From the NCBI GenBank assembly GCA_024195585.1, contig SWBL01000146.1:52632-116631 (forward strand): a DNA stretch of 64,000 nucleotides. The letters run 5' to 3'. This document shows positions 32,036 through 42,814 of this stretch, piece after piece. The position numbers and the translations under genes are program-made. The stretch comes from Aureobasidium sp. EXF-3400 (Eukaryota > Ascomycota > Dothideomycetes > Dothideales > Saccotheciaceae). Numbering within the stretch: position 1 is the first letter of the stretch; the number at the start of each line of letters is the position of its first letter. The notes below the pieces were generated by a model. That model saw only the letters and a list, made by a program, of their open reading frames with translations. It was not told the origin of the DNA and ran no database searches.

Positions 32036-35000
32036 ATGCGCACTCACGTATGGCGCAAGCAACTCACTCGCCTCTCACAGCGAGGTCAGCGCTTGCCCTT
32101 CCAGCGTCGTCGTGCCTTCCACTCCTTCACTCGTCAACTTGAAGCCCATCCAAGTCCCAATCAGGAAACTGCCAATCTCGAAAATGCCGTCTCGGAAACT
32201 GCAACCAAACCCGCACCTTCCACACGTCGTGGTAGGTTAGCCCAGCGCCGCCCCAAGGAAGTCACTCCCTTCACTATCCCGGACTGGTTCTTACGCTACA
32301 ATGTCCGCCTTCATGCTCCATCCGAAGACGCTACCTCCAACAAGGAATCTCGCTGCTGGACTCTGGTTGATCGCGACTCAGGCCACACTGTCTTAACCCT
32401 CCCTTTCACCGCCAACCCCTCCGACCAGTTGAACGATTTCTTCACGTCTTCGGACCAGTCTAAACAAGAAGAGAACAACGAGTCCATCTACCCATCTAAA
32501 GAGGAGGATACTGTCCAAGACGATGTTGCTCGTGCTGTCTCAAATCACCTATCTGCTCCATCTCCTCTTCAGACCCCAGACCCACGCACCCTACTCTCGC
32601 TCCAGTTGCAACTCCTTCTCCATGCCGCCTTCTCTCAAACAGGTCCTTCAGCTGCTCGTTACACAAAATCAAACATCGACTTGAACACCAGAGATTCTGT
32701 TCATAGAGAGCTTGATATTTATGTGCAGCAGATCGCGGCACTGGTCCAAGCTGACGTGATTCATCTCGACGCAAACGATATCGCAGAGCTCGCTCAGGAT
32801 TACGTCGAGCGAGGAGACCCTGCCCCCGGCTCCATCTCATCTTTAGCTTACGACACTTTCAAGGGTCTCGCTACCAAGAAGCCTGATATTCAGATTAACA
32901 TAATTGGGGAATCGGCCAGAGATGACGGTCAGGATGATGGGGAATCCGAACACGCTCATGACATGCCTGATTTTGACATGGGCAACCCTTCCATGATGGG
33001 CGGCCATATTGGCGATCTCATTGATTTTATCAAAGACAACCCGAGTGTGCTCGCCAAAGCTCAAAAGCATGGCGCTGCTGTCCTTGCTATGGCTGATCTG
33101 CCAAAAAGCAACACCCAATCTTCAGAAGCCCACTCTCGTGCCGCCGACATCAGTCCATGGGCCGAACTGAAACTATCTAACCTTCTCGATACGGTCCTGG
33201 ACAGCGTTCAGATCAGGAAAGATTCGTCTACTCAAAACGCAGCTCGCGATTTCTTCTACGAAGCCATCCCTTCCACGCCAGACACAATCACATCCTCCCC
33301 ACCCACGAAAGACGGCCTAGAACGCTTCTTGACTGACTTCCTTGCAAAGCGTATTGATTCTACTACACAGGCGCACAACATGGATTGGAGCTTCAAGAAA
33401 GAGTCGGCCCCATCACAATCCAGTCTGCCACAACAACGGACCATCGTCCATGTCCGTGATATGGATCACATACGAAATGCGCCTCAAGGAGAAACCATCA
33501 TCAACCTTCTAGTTAGTGCTGTGCAGCGCCGAAGGAAGGATGGTGAACAAATTGTCATACTTGGTACTACAGCAAACTCCAATCAAGCTCCTCCGCCTCC
33601 TGGCCAGGACGACGACGAGCTTTATTTCCGGTACTTGAGATACCCTTCGGCATCGTCTCCGACTCAGAACGTTGCGAGCCAGTTGATGTTTGCGTCTCAC
33701 AGTCAACAACAGTTGGAGCGTAGTGTGGCCGAACCTGCACTTCAGAGGCTATTCGAGATCAACATGCGCCATATCCACACCATGGTTCGTCATCTAGGTT
33801 TACCAACTTCTGACAATTTCTTCTCGGGACCTACCCGCGAACACCTCAATATCCCAGGAACTTCGAAATTAGGAGACAGGACTTTGCCTCAAGACGAAAT
33901 TCAAAGGATTGTCCTCTGCGCAGACAGCTTGCGGTCGCTTTACACCACGAGCCCTGCTCTCGAAACTTCTCACATTGCGCTCGCCGCCATGCTAGTCAAC
34001 ACTGTTGACAATGCACTGAAACCCCCACTCAATAACATATCCTTCAACACTGTGATTCCCCAAGCTCGTGAGCGTGGAGAATCTCGAGACGAATCTGATG
34101 GGTGCAAAGACTCCACCTCTCCCAAGTTGGATATGGAAAAGCTGAAAAAGTCATGCTCCAAACATGAGACACGTCTCTTGTCAGGTGTCGTCGACCCTGC
34201 AAGCCTGCGGACCACATTCAATGACGTGCACGCTGACCCGAACACCATCGAGTCACTCAAAACTTTAACTTCACTAACATTGCTTCGTCCGGAAGCTTTC
34301 AGCTATGGTGTGCTCGCGGCCGATCGCCTACCTGGTCTTCTTCTGTACGGTCCTCCAGGTACCGGTAAGACCTTGCTCGCTAAGGCTGTTGCCAAGGAGT
34401 CATCTGCCACTGTGCTTGAGGTCAGTGGTGCACAAGTCTACGAAAAATACGTTGGCGAGGGCGAGAAGATGGTCAATGCCGTCTTTTCGCTAGCCAAGAA
34501 GTTGTCACCTTGTGTGGTCTTCATCGACGAGGCTGACGCTCTCTTCGGCTCTCGTGGCGGCGCCAACAATCGCACCACACACCGCGAAATCATCAACCAA
34601 TTCCTTCGTGGGTGGGATGGCATGGATGACCACAGCGTATTCATGATGGTCGCCACCAACCGTCCCTTTGATCTCGACGATGCTGTATTGCGTCGTCTGC
34701 CTCGTCGTTTGTTGGTCGACCTTCCGCTTGCCAAAGACCGCGAAGGTATTCTCAACATCCACTTGAAGGGTGAGACCCTTGACCCAGCTGTCTCACTATC
34801 CGATCTGGCCAAGAACACACCTCTTTACTCTGGTTCGGACCTGAAAAACTTGTGCGTGGCTGCCGCACTTGCCGCAGTGCGTGACGAGAACAACGCTCTG
34901 GAAGCTGCCCGCGCCAAGGGTGACACAGAATTCAAGTTACCAGAACGCCGCACGCTCGCACCTTCACACTTTGAGAAGGCTCTACAGGAGATTTCTGCTT

Positions 35001-35167
35001 CTGTGTCTGAGGATATGGCAACGCTAGGTGCGATCCGCAAGTTCGACGAGCAGTACGGCGAGAAGAGAGCTCGCACTAAGAAGCCTGGCTATGGCTTCGG
35101 TCTGGGCTCCAGTAATGCTATCGACGAGACTGGTGCTAGAGTTAGACCTGATGAGCCGAGTCGATAG
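32036..35167 (+). CDS. AAA ATPase, mitochondrial type, long N-terminal region
   Basis: Intronless, 1043 residues. The start MRTHVWRKQLTRLSQRGQ is rich in Arg, Ser and hydroxylated residues with almost no acid, as in a mitochondrial presequence. The C-terminal AAA module has Walker A GPPGTGKT (about 772-779), Walker B VVFIDEAD (about 827-834) and sensor MMVATNRP; the second region reads LRRLPRRLLVDLP. This module resembles Msp1/spastin-class (meiotic-clade) ATPases. The ~730-residue N-terminal part has acidic stretches and no domain I recognise. The long frame extends 123 codons further upstream, antisense to RPB3, but that is a chance opening. The role is probably mitochondrial protein quality control; the substrate is unknown. 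Confidence 0.88.
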   Translation: MRTHVWRKQLTRLSQRGQRLPFQRRRAFHSFTRQLEAHPSPNQETANLENAVSETATKPAPSTRRGRLAQRRPKEVTPFTIPDWFLRYNVRLHAPSEDATSNKESRCWTLVDRDSGHTVLTLPFTANPSDQLNDFFTSSDQSKQEENNESIYPSKEEDTVQDDVARAVSNHLSAPSPLQTPDPRTLLSLQLQLLLHAAFSQTGPSAARYTKSNIDLNTRDSVHRELDIYVQQIAALVQADVIHLDANDIAELAQDYVERGDPAPGSISSLAYDTFKGLATKKPDIQINIIGESARDDGQDDGESEHAHDMPDFDMGNPSMMGGHIGDLIDFIKDNPSVLAKAQKHGAAVLAMADLPKSNTQSSEAHSRAADISPWAELKLSNLLDTVLDSVQIRKDSSTQNAARDFFYEAIPSTPDTITSSPPTKDGLERFLTDFLAKRIDSTTQAHNMDWSFKKESAPSQSSLPQQRTIVHVRDMDHIRNAPQGETIINLLVSAVQRRRKDGEQIVILGTTANSNQAPPPPGQDDDELYFRYLRYPSASSPTQNVASQLMFASHSQQQLERSVAEPALQRLFEINMRHIHTMVRHLGLPTSDNFFSGPTREHLNIPGTSKLGDRTLPQDEIQRIVLCADSLRSLYTTSPALETSHIALAAMLVNTVDNALKPPLNNISFNTVIPQARERGESRDESDGCKDSTSPKLDMEKLKKSCSKHETRLLSGVVDPASLRTTFNDVHADPNTIESLKTLTSLTLLRPEAFSYGVLAADRLPGLLLYGPPGTGKTLLAKAVAKESSATVLEVSGAQVYEKYVGEGEKMVNAVFSLAKKLSPCVVFIDEADALFGSRGGANNRTTHREIINQFLRGWDGMDDHSVFMMVATNRPFDLDDAVLRRLPRRLLVDLPLAKDREGILNIHLKGETLDPAVSLSDLAKNTPLYSGSDLKNLCVAAALAAVRDENNALEAARAKGDTEFKLPERRTLAPSHFEKALQEISASVSEDMATLGAIRKFDEQYGEKRARTKKPGYGFGLGSSNAIDETGARVRPDEPSR

Positions 35168-35660
35168 ATTTTTTCTGTTTAAGATAAAAAGTTCACAGAG
35201 TGGTTGTGTAAGATTAGCATGAGGAGGATCTGGGTAAGACTGTACGATACAGGCGCATGGCATAGATAGACATGTTGGGAACAATGATACATTCGACTTT
35301 GACAGTTGCTTTTATGTCCAAGACAGGATTCTTACCAAGGTCAGAGAAGTCGTGCATTCTAGCGAATGTGTGCAGAGCAAGACATGCAGCATTTGAGGAT
35401 CGTTTCAGCATTGTCGTGAGAACATGTCAAACGGAGCAAACGTCAGGCCAGCTCCCCCAACTGAAGCACTCAGCCCTTCAGCTCTTCCGCACATTTTCTG
35501 CCATCTCATCACCGCCTTCGGAACTCGGCTAAACCTCGCATTCCGCGCATAACGCAGCCCTAACTCCGCAATGTCGCTTCCTCTTCCTCCGCTTGTAGGT
35601 TCAATTGGCAGAGAGCTCATCGCGCCTTCCAAAAGCAACAAAGTTGACACCATCTAGATC
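35168..35660. other. Intergenic
   Basis: About 490 bp between the AAA ATPase stop and the PRPP synthetase start. Holds the 3' UTR and the next promoter; nothing else seen. Confidence 0.5.
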
Positions 35661-36892
35661 ATGGCTACCAACTCGATCAAGCTCCTGACTGGCAGCAGCC
35701 ACCCTCAGCTGGCTGAGCTGGTCGCTAGCCGGTAGGTCCACCCTTGTTCTGTCTGCTTTGAACATCCATCTGCACCCCGCGCGCGCAAACAAAAAACTTT
35801 CGATCATCCTTCACCGCATGCACATCGCCCGACACGATGCGCAAAGGACTGACAAAATGCGTGCAACAGCCTGGGAATCGAGCTGGCCAAGATCATGGTC
35901 CTTCAGTACTCCAACAACGAGTCGAGCATCAGCATCGGCGAGTCTGTTCGTGACGAGGATGGTATGACACATTCAAGGCGCCCAGAGCCCAACGAGAACA
36001 AGGTGCACAAAGCTGACTGCTGCGCCCAGTCTTCGTGCTGCAGTCGACTGCCCCCGGCGACATCAACGATGGAGTCATGGAGCTGCTCATCATGATCAAC
36101 GCTTGCAAGACTGCCTCTGCCCGTCGCATCACCGCCGTCCTTCCCAACTTCCCCTACGCTCGCCAGGACAAGAAGGACAAATCGCGTGCCCCCATCACCG
36201 CTCGTTTGATGGCTAACATGCTCCAAACCGCTGGTTGTAACCACGTTATCACCATGGATCTTCACGCCTCGCAGATCCAGGGCTTCTTCAACGTTCCTGT
36301 CGACAACCTCTACGCCGAGCCCAGCACCCTCCGCTGGATTCGTGACAACCTGAAGGTTCAGGACTGTGTCATCGTCTCCCCCGACGCTGGCGGTGCCAAG
36401 AGAGCCACCTCTATCGCCGACGGCCTCGACCTTGGCTTTGCCCTTATTCACAAGGAGCGCGCTCGTCCCAACGAGGTCTCTCGTATGGTTCTGGTCGGTG
36501 ATGTTCGCGGCAAGGTCGCCATCATCGTCGACGACATGGCCGACACTTGCGGCACCCTCTGCAAGGCCGCCGAGGTCGTCATCGACCACGGTGCCAGCAG
36601 CGCTATTGCCATTGTCACTCATGGTATCCTCTCTGGCAACGCTATAGAACAGCTCAACAAATCGAAGTTGACCAAGCTCGTCGTCACCAACACCGTTCCC
36701 CATGAGGAGAAGAAGGCCCTCTGCGACCGCATTGAGACCATCGACATCTCTCCCACTGTGAGTTTTGCCAATGAGCTCCCAGACACCGATCCAGATTACT
36801 GACAGTTTCCACCACAGCTGGCCGAAGCCTGCCGCCGCACCCACAACGGCGAGTCCGTTTCGTTCCTCTTCAAGCACGCTCCTGTCGACTAG
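35661..36892 (+). CDS. Ribose-phosphate pyrophosphokinase (PRPP synthetase)
   Basis: Exons 35661-35731, 35870-35961, 36030-36757 and 36818-36892 give 321 residues. It makes PRPP from ribose-5-phosphate and ATP for purine, pyrimidine, NAD, His and Trp synthesis. Family blocks are [18 protein letters not shown] at the N-terminus, [25 protein letters not shown], the HxS active site [20 protein letters not shown], and the PRPP-binding loop [10 protein letters not shown]. The first intron is long for this window (138 nt). The last intron is short, and its retention would only change the C-terminus. Length and motifs match fungal PRS subunits that work in heteromers. Confidence 0.95.
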
Positions 36893-37985
36893 AGGATCGA
36901 TGGTTTAGTGACAACGGCCTACTTTTCTGCGATTTCTTGCTTTCGGTTACAAAAGGGTTCTATCACGGCGGCGGAGTCAATGGCGTTTTCAAGAGGCTTT
37001 CTTTGCTCGTTCGACTGAGCGTTTTCTCCGGTACTTCGCGGTAACGAGGACTTGCGGACATGATTCTATGCACAAAACACATTCCCATTGAAGATAGACC
37101 GTTCTGCTCTTTGCTCTCATAACATACAACGCCCCATCACTCTGACCAGAAATCGATGCCATTCTGGCAAACTTTTCACTTTCTATTGCCTATCTCTCGT
37201 CTCTTGATCGCCCCTTCCTTTTCACCATTCTCCTGACAAGTTTCCCCACACCTCATACCTCCTTCTTCTCTTCTACTCGATTTGTGTACCTCTGTTTAGA
37301 ATCCTGCGTTGGTCTTCGAAAGGCCTTGGACAGTCCCAGAAGCTCGAGACAAGACTTCAAACAACGAGCATTCGTCCAATCAGTGGAACCAATCTCGGTT
37401 TTTGAGATGTGTGGCCTAACCTCAGAAACTATACTTTGGCGATCAAGATGCTTTGAACAGCTTGCAAGGAAAATTAAGGATGCACGGGATGTTGTTGGGA
37501 CAAGTTCCCAACCTTAGACGAGGAGGAGGCGGATGAGGATCTGAACATCTCCCTTTGATTTGCTGCTCCTCGAGTCCATCTTTCGACAATCGAAGATTCT
37601 GACGCCTTATTGTTGTTGCAGCCAGTTCCCCTTCGGAATCTATTACAGAATTCAGAGTTTCGCGACAGGTATGCTATGGCTTCACTCGAGGAAGGGAAAA
37701 AGTGAAGATTCATTCGGGCAAAACATTGGACTGATCAGATACCACATGCACACATCAAAGAGCCCAAGCCAAATGTTGAGCCCAGCGCATAGTTGCGGGA
37801 GCTCACCAGGAAACAATATTGAGAACGAAAACATACAAGTAGTTCCTTCCATTAGATTATGTACAAGTGATGTCCGGAAGTAAAAGTATGATCAAGCCAC
37901 ATCGATAAAATGCCCAAAAAGAGAAACGCCGTGACCGACTAGGCTCCAATTACACAAAACAGCAACAGAGCCAAAGTAGTGCTCA
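36893..37985. other. Intergenic, convergent 3' ends
   Basis: 1.1 kb between PRPP synthetase and the ADAM-type gene. The first part is T-rich 3' UTR. Frames of 77-107 codons at 37284-37883 have no recognisable features. Confidence 0.5.
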
Positions 37986-40477
37986 TCATGCATACCTCGC
38001 TCCCGGCGTATATGCCGGTGGAGGTGGCCCTTGCGGCGGTGCCCATTGTCCATACGCAGGCTGACCATAGTGTTGCGGTGGTGGCGGGTATGAGTGATTT
38101 GGCGGCATGGGGTGCATCTGAGTGCCCCAGCCAGGCGGTGGCGATTGCATTTTTACGGGCTTGACTCTGCGTCTTCGGCAGGCGCGAGCACAGCAGCCGA
38201 AGATGGCGAAGAGAAGGAGGCCTCCTACACCACAACAAACGCCGATCACGATGCCTTTGTGGTCGTCGATCCATGAGCGAATCTCGCCTCCAGCGTTTGT
38301 GCCTTTGCAGCGGCCCTATGGTATTGTTAGTAGTCGCTCCAAGTGTTTCTTATCACATAAAGACTTACATTGTCACATCTGCCTCCGCCGCCACAAGGTG
38401 TGCCGTCGAGGAAGTTCTGTTGCACCTCGAAACAGACGTTGTTTCCAAACACAGAAGAGCTACCGCTCGAACATTTAATCTGGCAGGTCGAGCTATCGCA
38501 AGCCGAAGTGTTATTCCCAACACCTTGATAGCCGCCCATTACGCTTCTGCACTGCTGATCACGACTTGTGCATTGGCCGCTGGCGCACTGAAGTTTATTG
38601 CCGCAACTTTGTCCGTCAGGTGCGTTAGCATCTTGAGGACAGGTACCTGAAGTACCGGGACAAGTCTCTGCAGGATCACAAGGGCCTGTCGAAGCGCGAC
38701 AGACGGTTCCGTTGGAGGCGAATTGGCAGTTGTTGCAGCAGCCTTCGTTGCTGTCATCGCAGACGGCATTGTTCTTGAACTTGCAAGTCTTTGCATCACA
38801 GCATGAGTTGCCTGCACATCCAGACTCGCCACCACAGTCACAGTCTTCGCCCTCTTCGACAATGCCATTGCCACATTCTTGTGTGCCGATGGTCTTGATG
38901 TTTCTGTTGGCAGTTAGACATGTAGACTTGACGCTGTTGCGCCCGAGGGCACTGCAAATGTTGCCAATACTACAGGGACTGAAGTTCTTGACACCAGAAG
39001 TGGTCGAAGGGTTCATGATGTACTGTGCACCTGCATTACAGGTGGTAGAGCTCAGAGGACAGCACTGTTGGCTACTAACGGTCGAAGATTGTGCACAAGT
39101 CTGATCTGTACAATCATGGACGGCACCGAAAGTATGGCCAGTCTCGTGGGCAATGATCTGCCATTCCGAGGCTCCTTGGGTTCTAACAACAACGTTTGCG
39201 CCTGTAACGGTCTCTGAGCCATCGGAAGAAGATTGACCATTGCCGGTGGTGCTGCTGTTGGTGGAATAGGCGGTCTGGACACATGCCTGACCAAGCCAGG
39301 CAAGACCGACGGCGCTTCCGGTATTGCAAGTGCTAAGCAGGGTCCAATGGCTGTTGCTATCTTGCTGATTGCCTCTCCATGCGCTGAACAAGTTGAGGCG
39401 ATCCTGAATGTCGACACTATCGCTACACGCCTGGTTCCAAGCACTTGCAGAGTTTGGTGTACCGGGACAGTTAGAGTCGGAGATGGTCAGATTGGCCAGA
39501 CCAAGCGAGATATTGAAAGTCTGTTCATATATGCTAGATGCTGTGTTCATCTGGTCAATGACGTTGATGCGTACTGACTCGGTCGAGTTGAATTGCGCGG
39601 TGTATGTGCAATCAGTAGCGACACCAACGAGGGCAACCTGTCTAGTATTGGGACAACCTTTTGTTTGGCCAATAGTGGAAGTGAGGTCGACGCCTGCTGA
39701 GTTGCCACCAGTGCTGCTATCGACCTGACGTTTACCAAAGAGGTTGCCCAAAGTCTCGCTTCCCAGGACAGAGTCGGATCGTCGCAGCATGGCGGTATAA
39801 ACGGGATGGTCAGGTTGACTATTGAAGCCTAGGTTGTCTGACTGGCATGTGAAACCATCATGGTACTCCAGGCCTCTTCTCAACTCGTACATGTAATAGT
39901 CAAGATGCTGATCCAGCAGGATATCTGAGTCGCGATATACAACCATGGAGTTCTCGTCTGTGGTATCAACATGAGGATCGAGGTGGTGGCGTGTGTGAGC
40001 GAAGTGAGGAGCCAACTGAATGTGGTGGTTATCGTGGTTCAACGCAAAGGCGCCCTGGAACAGGGGTTGTAGGCCATCCTTGACGACAGTGATTCTTGCC
40101 CATCCTGCTCTTATCCATTCGTCGTCGACGTCTTCCTGGCGATACCAGGCACTTCCTCGGAAAACCTTGTGGGCCAGGCGGTCAAGGTCCTCGGTCCTAG
40201 AGACGGAACCATCAGGGTTCAAGTACGAGACTAGCAAGCCAGTGTTTGGAAGGAGGTCGTCATTAGGCTCAAGAGAGAGTTTGACATGTAGATGCGGGCG
40301 CAATACGAAGGACAGGTCGAAGTTATGGAGAGCCGTCACGCGATGGCTATGTGTGTGTATGGTGGCATTTTGGATTGTGGATATGGCACGTAGGGGATTG
40401 CGTGTTGTCGAAGTGGCAGCGACCAAAGCAGCGAAAAGGATCCAAAGTAGATAGAAGCGGAAGGCAGTCGTGGCCAT
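37986..40477 (-). CDS. ADAM-type membrane metalloprotease with disintegrin domain
   Basis: Two exons, 40477-38369 and 38315-37986 (812 residues). Order: signal peptide (1-21), long prodomain, a dibasic KR at 249-250 in FGKRQVDSS as a kexin-like cleavage site, a reprolysin-type catalytic domain with HETGHTFGAVHD (zinc ligands His444, His448, His454; Glu445), a disintegrin domain from about 535 (ECGNGIVEEGEDCDCGG), a Cys-rich region, one membrane helix at about 724-746, then a basic and Pro/Tyr-rich cytoplasmic tail. These are features of fungal ADM-A/ADM-B proteases. They shed membrane proteins; the substrate is not known. The 53-nt intron splits the end of the Cys-rich region. Confidence 0.94.
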
Positions 40478-41398
40478 GGACGCGCGTGGTGGCGGGACGG
40501 TCTAGCGCCCTATTCAGGATGCGGGCTTCTTTACAGTGGAGCGTTCTTGCCCTGCGTCCTTGTTTACACACTTGTCGAAGGCCAGTCAAACAGAAGTCGA
40601 GTAGAACGAATGGTATAAAACAACGAGCGAGAGAGCGACAGTCTAAGTCGGCGACATGATTAATGATACGAGCAGAATGTCGACTCGGTCGGCCGAAGCG
40701 CCATGGCTCGTGGCATTGGCAGCTCCCTTGGCCTAGCAACCAACAGCCTCTTGAGCCTCTCGCTGCCCACGCTGGACCCTTGTCTTCTCCAACACTTGCA
40801 AAACCCCGTCGTATTTCATCTAAACTCCGACATATTCATCGCATTCTGCTCTATTTATGGATCCCCATTTACTTCCTCATTTCGCTCATTTTGCCTGTAT
40901 ATCTCAACTCGTTTCCTTTTCCTTTCCTCTTCCTCGTCTTCGTAACCTGACCAACATCATAACCTCCTATGCACGACCAGCCGGCACGACAATGACCACG
41001 AGGCGTGAAACCTCAATGCACTGCCGCCTCTGACCATTGTGAAGCGCTTGGCTACCTTGTCCTTGGCGACATAAGCACTGACACGGACGAATACGCGTCC
41101 GCCATTTCTCTCGCCGCCGCTGCATGACTGCATTTCCTACTAACAAGACTACGCAATCATTCCTTGGCTGTTTTTTAATGCCTTGCAACACGGCCAATCT
41201 TTGCCTTTGCAGTCTTCCCTATCCATCATGTGCTTACCGCTCCGACGGCACCAAGCACACTATCATTGCTGAAACATCAAGATTCTCTAAAAAGTTCAAA
41301 CTTGGCACGGGCTTCTGTCACACACTTGACCAAAGACAAGGCCTATCTCACGCTTCTGGCTTTGGTCAATCTATATTATGGCTATGCCTCTCATGCCG
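40478..41398. other. Intergenic, no gene recognised
   Basis: Lies between two minus-strand genes and contains the protease promoter. Frames at 40663-40950 and 41124-41546 are rich in aliphatic residues but lack family features or splice support. Confidence 0.45.
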
Positions 41399-42649
41399 TC
41401 AAGCAGCTGTTACCGTCTCGCCCACATCACATAACCAACACTCTGTTTGCCATTTACCTTCTTTTGCGCAGCACTCCTGCCAGCGTCTTGGCGGCTCCCT
41501 GACGTCTTCGTACTGCGCGCTGAGCCCTCCTCGCACCGTTCCATAGTGCATACCGATAGTCTTCTTGCTGCGAATCTCCTTGTGAATCTCAAGGCTGTCT
41601 TCAGGACAACAATGAACATTGCTCATGAACCACTCGGGCGAGTACAGTCCGATAGGTACCATGGCCAGATCGAATCCTCCGAAAACCTCGCCTATCTGCT
41701 TGAATGCTGGGCATGCCGTCTTCGCAGAGGTAGCTTTGTATGCCGTGTCGCCTGAAAAGTAGAGTTTCTTGCTTGACTGCGCGTCTTCAACGACCCATGA
41801 AGACCACAAAGTCTGCCCAGCATCAAGGGGCGTTCGTCCAGAAAAGTGCTGTGTTGGCGTGCATGTGAGATTGATACTGCCTACTCCTTGAACATCCACC
41901 TTTTGGCTGTCCCACCAATCGCATTCTGTGACTTCGTCCGCAGTGATCCCAATACCTGCATTCAAGAACCATTGCTTGTTGCCCAGCGCAGCAAAGAAAT
42001 GTATATCCTTGCCTGCCGCTTTTGACTTTTCGTAGACATGCGATATGGTCGCGATATCCAAATGATCATAGTGATTGTGCGAAATGATCACCAAATCAAC
42101 CTCTGGCAACTCGTCCAGCGTGCAAGGTGTAGGCGTATACCGCTTGGGTCCGAACCAACCCACCGGACTCGTCCTCTGGCTAAACACCGCATCGAACAAG
42201 ATGCGAATGCCTCTTGTGCTCTCTTTGCCATCATCGGCCGAAACTCCTTCGAGTCCGGTCGTGGAGGCTGAGCAAGCCGTCTCTACCAAGAACCCAGCAT
42301 GACCCAACCACGTAGCTTTAAGCTGTTGTTGCCAACCGTCCAAACCTCTGCCCCAATCTGGCTTGCGGACTTTGACCAGTTCATCTCTGGTCTCGGGCAC
42401 AGGAACAAAATTTCTGTTAGTGCCGAAGCGTATCTTGAGAGCATCGAGGAATCCATGCTGTTTACCGAAACTGGGCCAGGGATTCTTGAATGATGTTGGC
42501 GGATTGTTGGCCCAGTGCGCCGGGGCGTCCACTGGCTCCGGATTCCGCGAGGGCAAAGGAGTCACTGCTATCTTTGTCATTCGGTAAGAGAGAGCCTTTG
42601 AAATACGGGAGGGAAAAGTGTAATTGAGCAATTGTTTTGAAGCATTCAT
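41399..42649 (-). CDS. NAPE-PLD-like metallo-beta-lactamase-fold hydrolase
   Basis: Single exon, 416 residues from the ATG at 42649; 42580 is a possible shorter start (393). The zinc-binding motif SHNHYDHLD (HxHxDH) is clear, with later metal ligands in CTPTQHFSGR, FSGDTAY and IGMHYGT. FWxNN-type and FGPKRYTPTPC blocks match NAPE-hydrolysing phospholipase D, including yeast Fmp30. The enzyme would release N-acylethanolamines from N-acylphosphatidylethanolamine; Fmp30 is mitochondrial. A short N-terminal Ser/Arg-rich stretch (NYTFPSRISKALSYR) could act in targeting, which is inference. Confidence 0.92.
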   Translation of the reverse strand: MNASKQLLNYTFPSRISKALSYRMTKIAVTPLPSRNPEPVDAPAHWANNPPTSFKNPWPSFGKQHGFLDALKIRFGTNRNFVPVPETRDELVKVRKPDWGRGLDGWQQQLKATWLGHAGFLVETACSASTTGLEGVSADDGKESTRGIRILFDAVFSQRTSPVGWFGPKRYTPTPCTLDELPEVDLVIISHNHYDHLDIATISHVYEKSKAAGKDIHFFAALGNKQWFLNAGIGITADEVTECDWWDSQKVDVQGVGSINLTCTPTQHFSGRTPLDAGQTLWSSWVVEDAQSSKKLYFSGDTAYKATSAKTACPAFKQIGEVFGGFDLAMVPIGLYSPEWFMSNVHCCPEDSLEIHKEIRSKKTIGMHYGTVRGGLSAQYEDVREPPRRWQECCAKEGKWQTECWLCDVGETVTAA

Positions 42650-42814
42650 AGTCAGGGTTGTTGCTACAGAAAGTTGGAGCCTGAAGTGCTGACGTGGGAG
42701 GGTGTCATAGCGAACGTGAGATCTGGAGCGTTCTCTATCCATTGCACTCTTTCAGACCGCAACATATGACACATAGCATTCATATTCCCTCCTTCAACAA
42801 AAGAGCTCTTGAAA

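Noticed and set aside
36758..36817. Alternative C-terminus of PRPP synthetase by retention of the last intron
   Set aside because: Retention gives an open frame for 14 codons, but donor, branch (TACTGAC) and acceptor are all good and the spliced end matches the family exactly.
35903..36877. 324-codon open frame antisense to the PRPP synthetase gene
   Set aside because: Mirror of a highly expressed, codon-biased gene. The sense strand encodes a clear enzyme; the antisense peptide is Gly/Val/Asp-rich with no family features.
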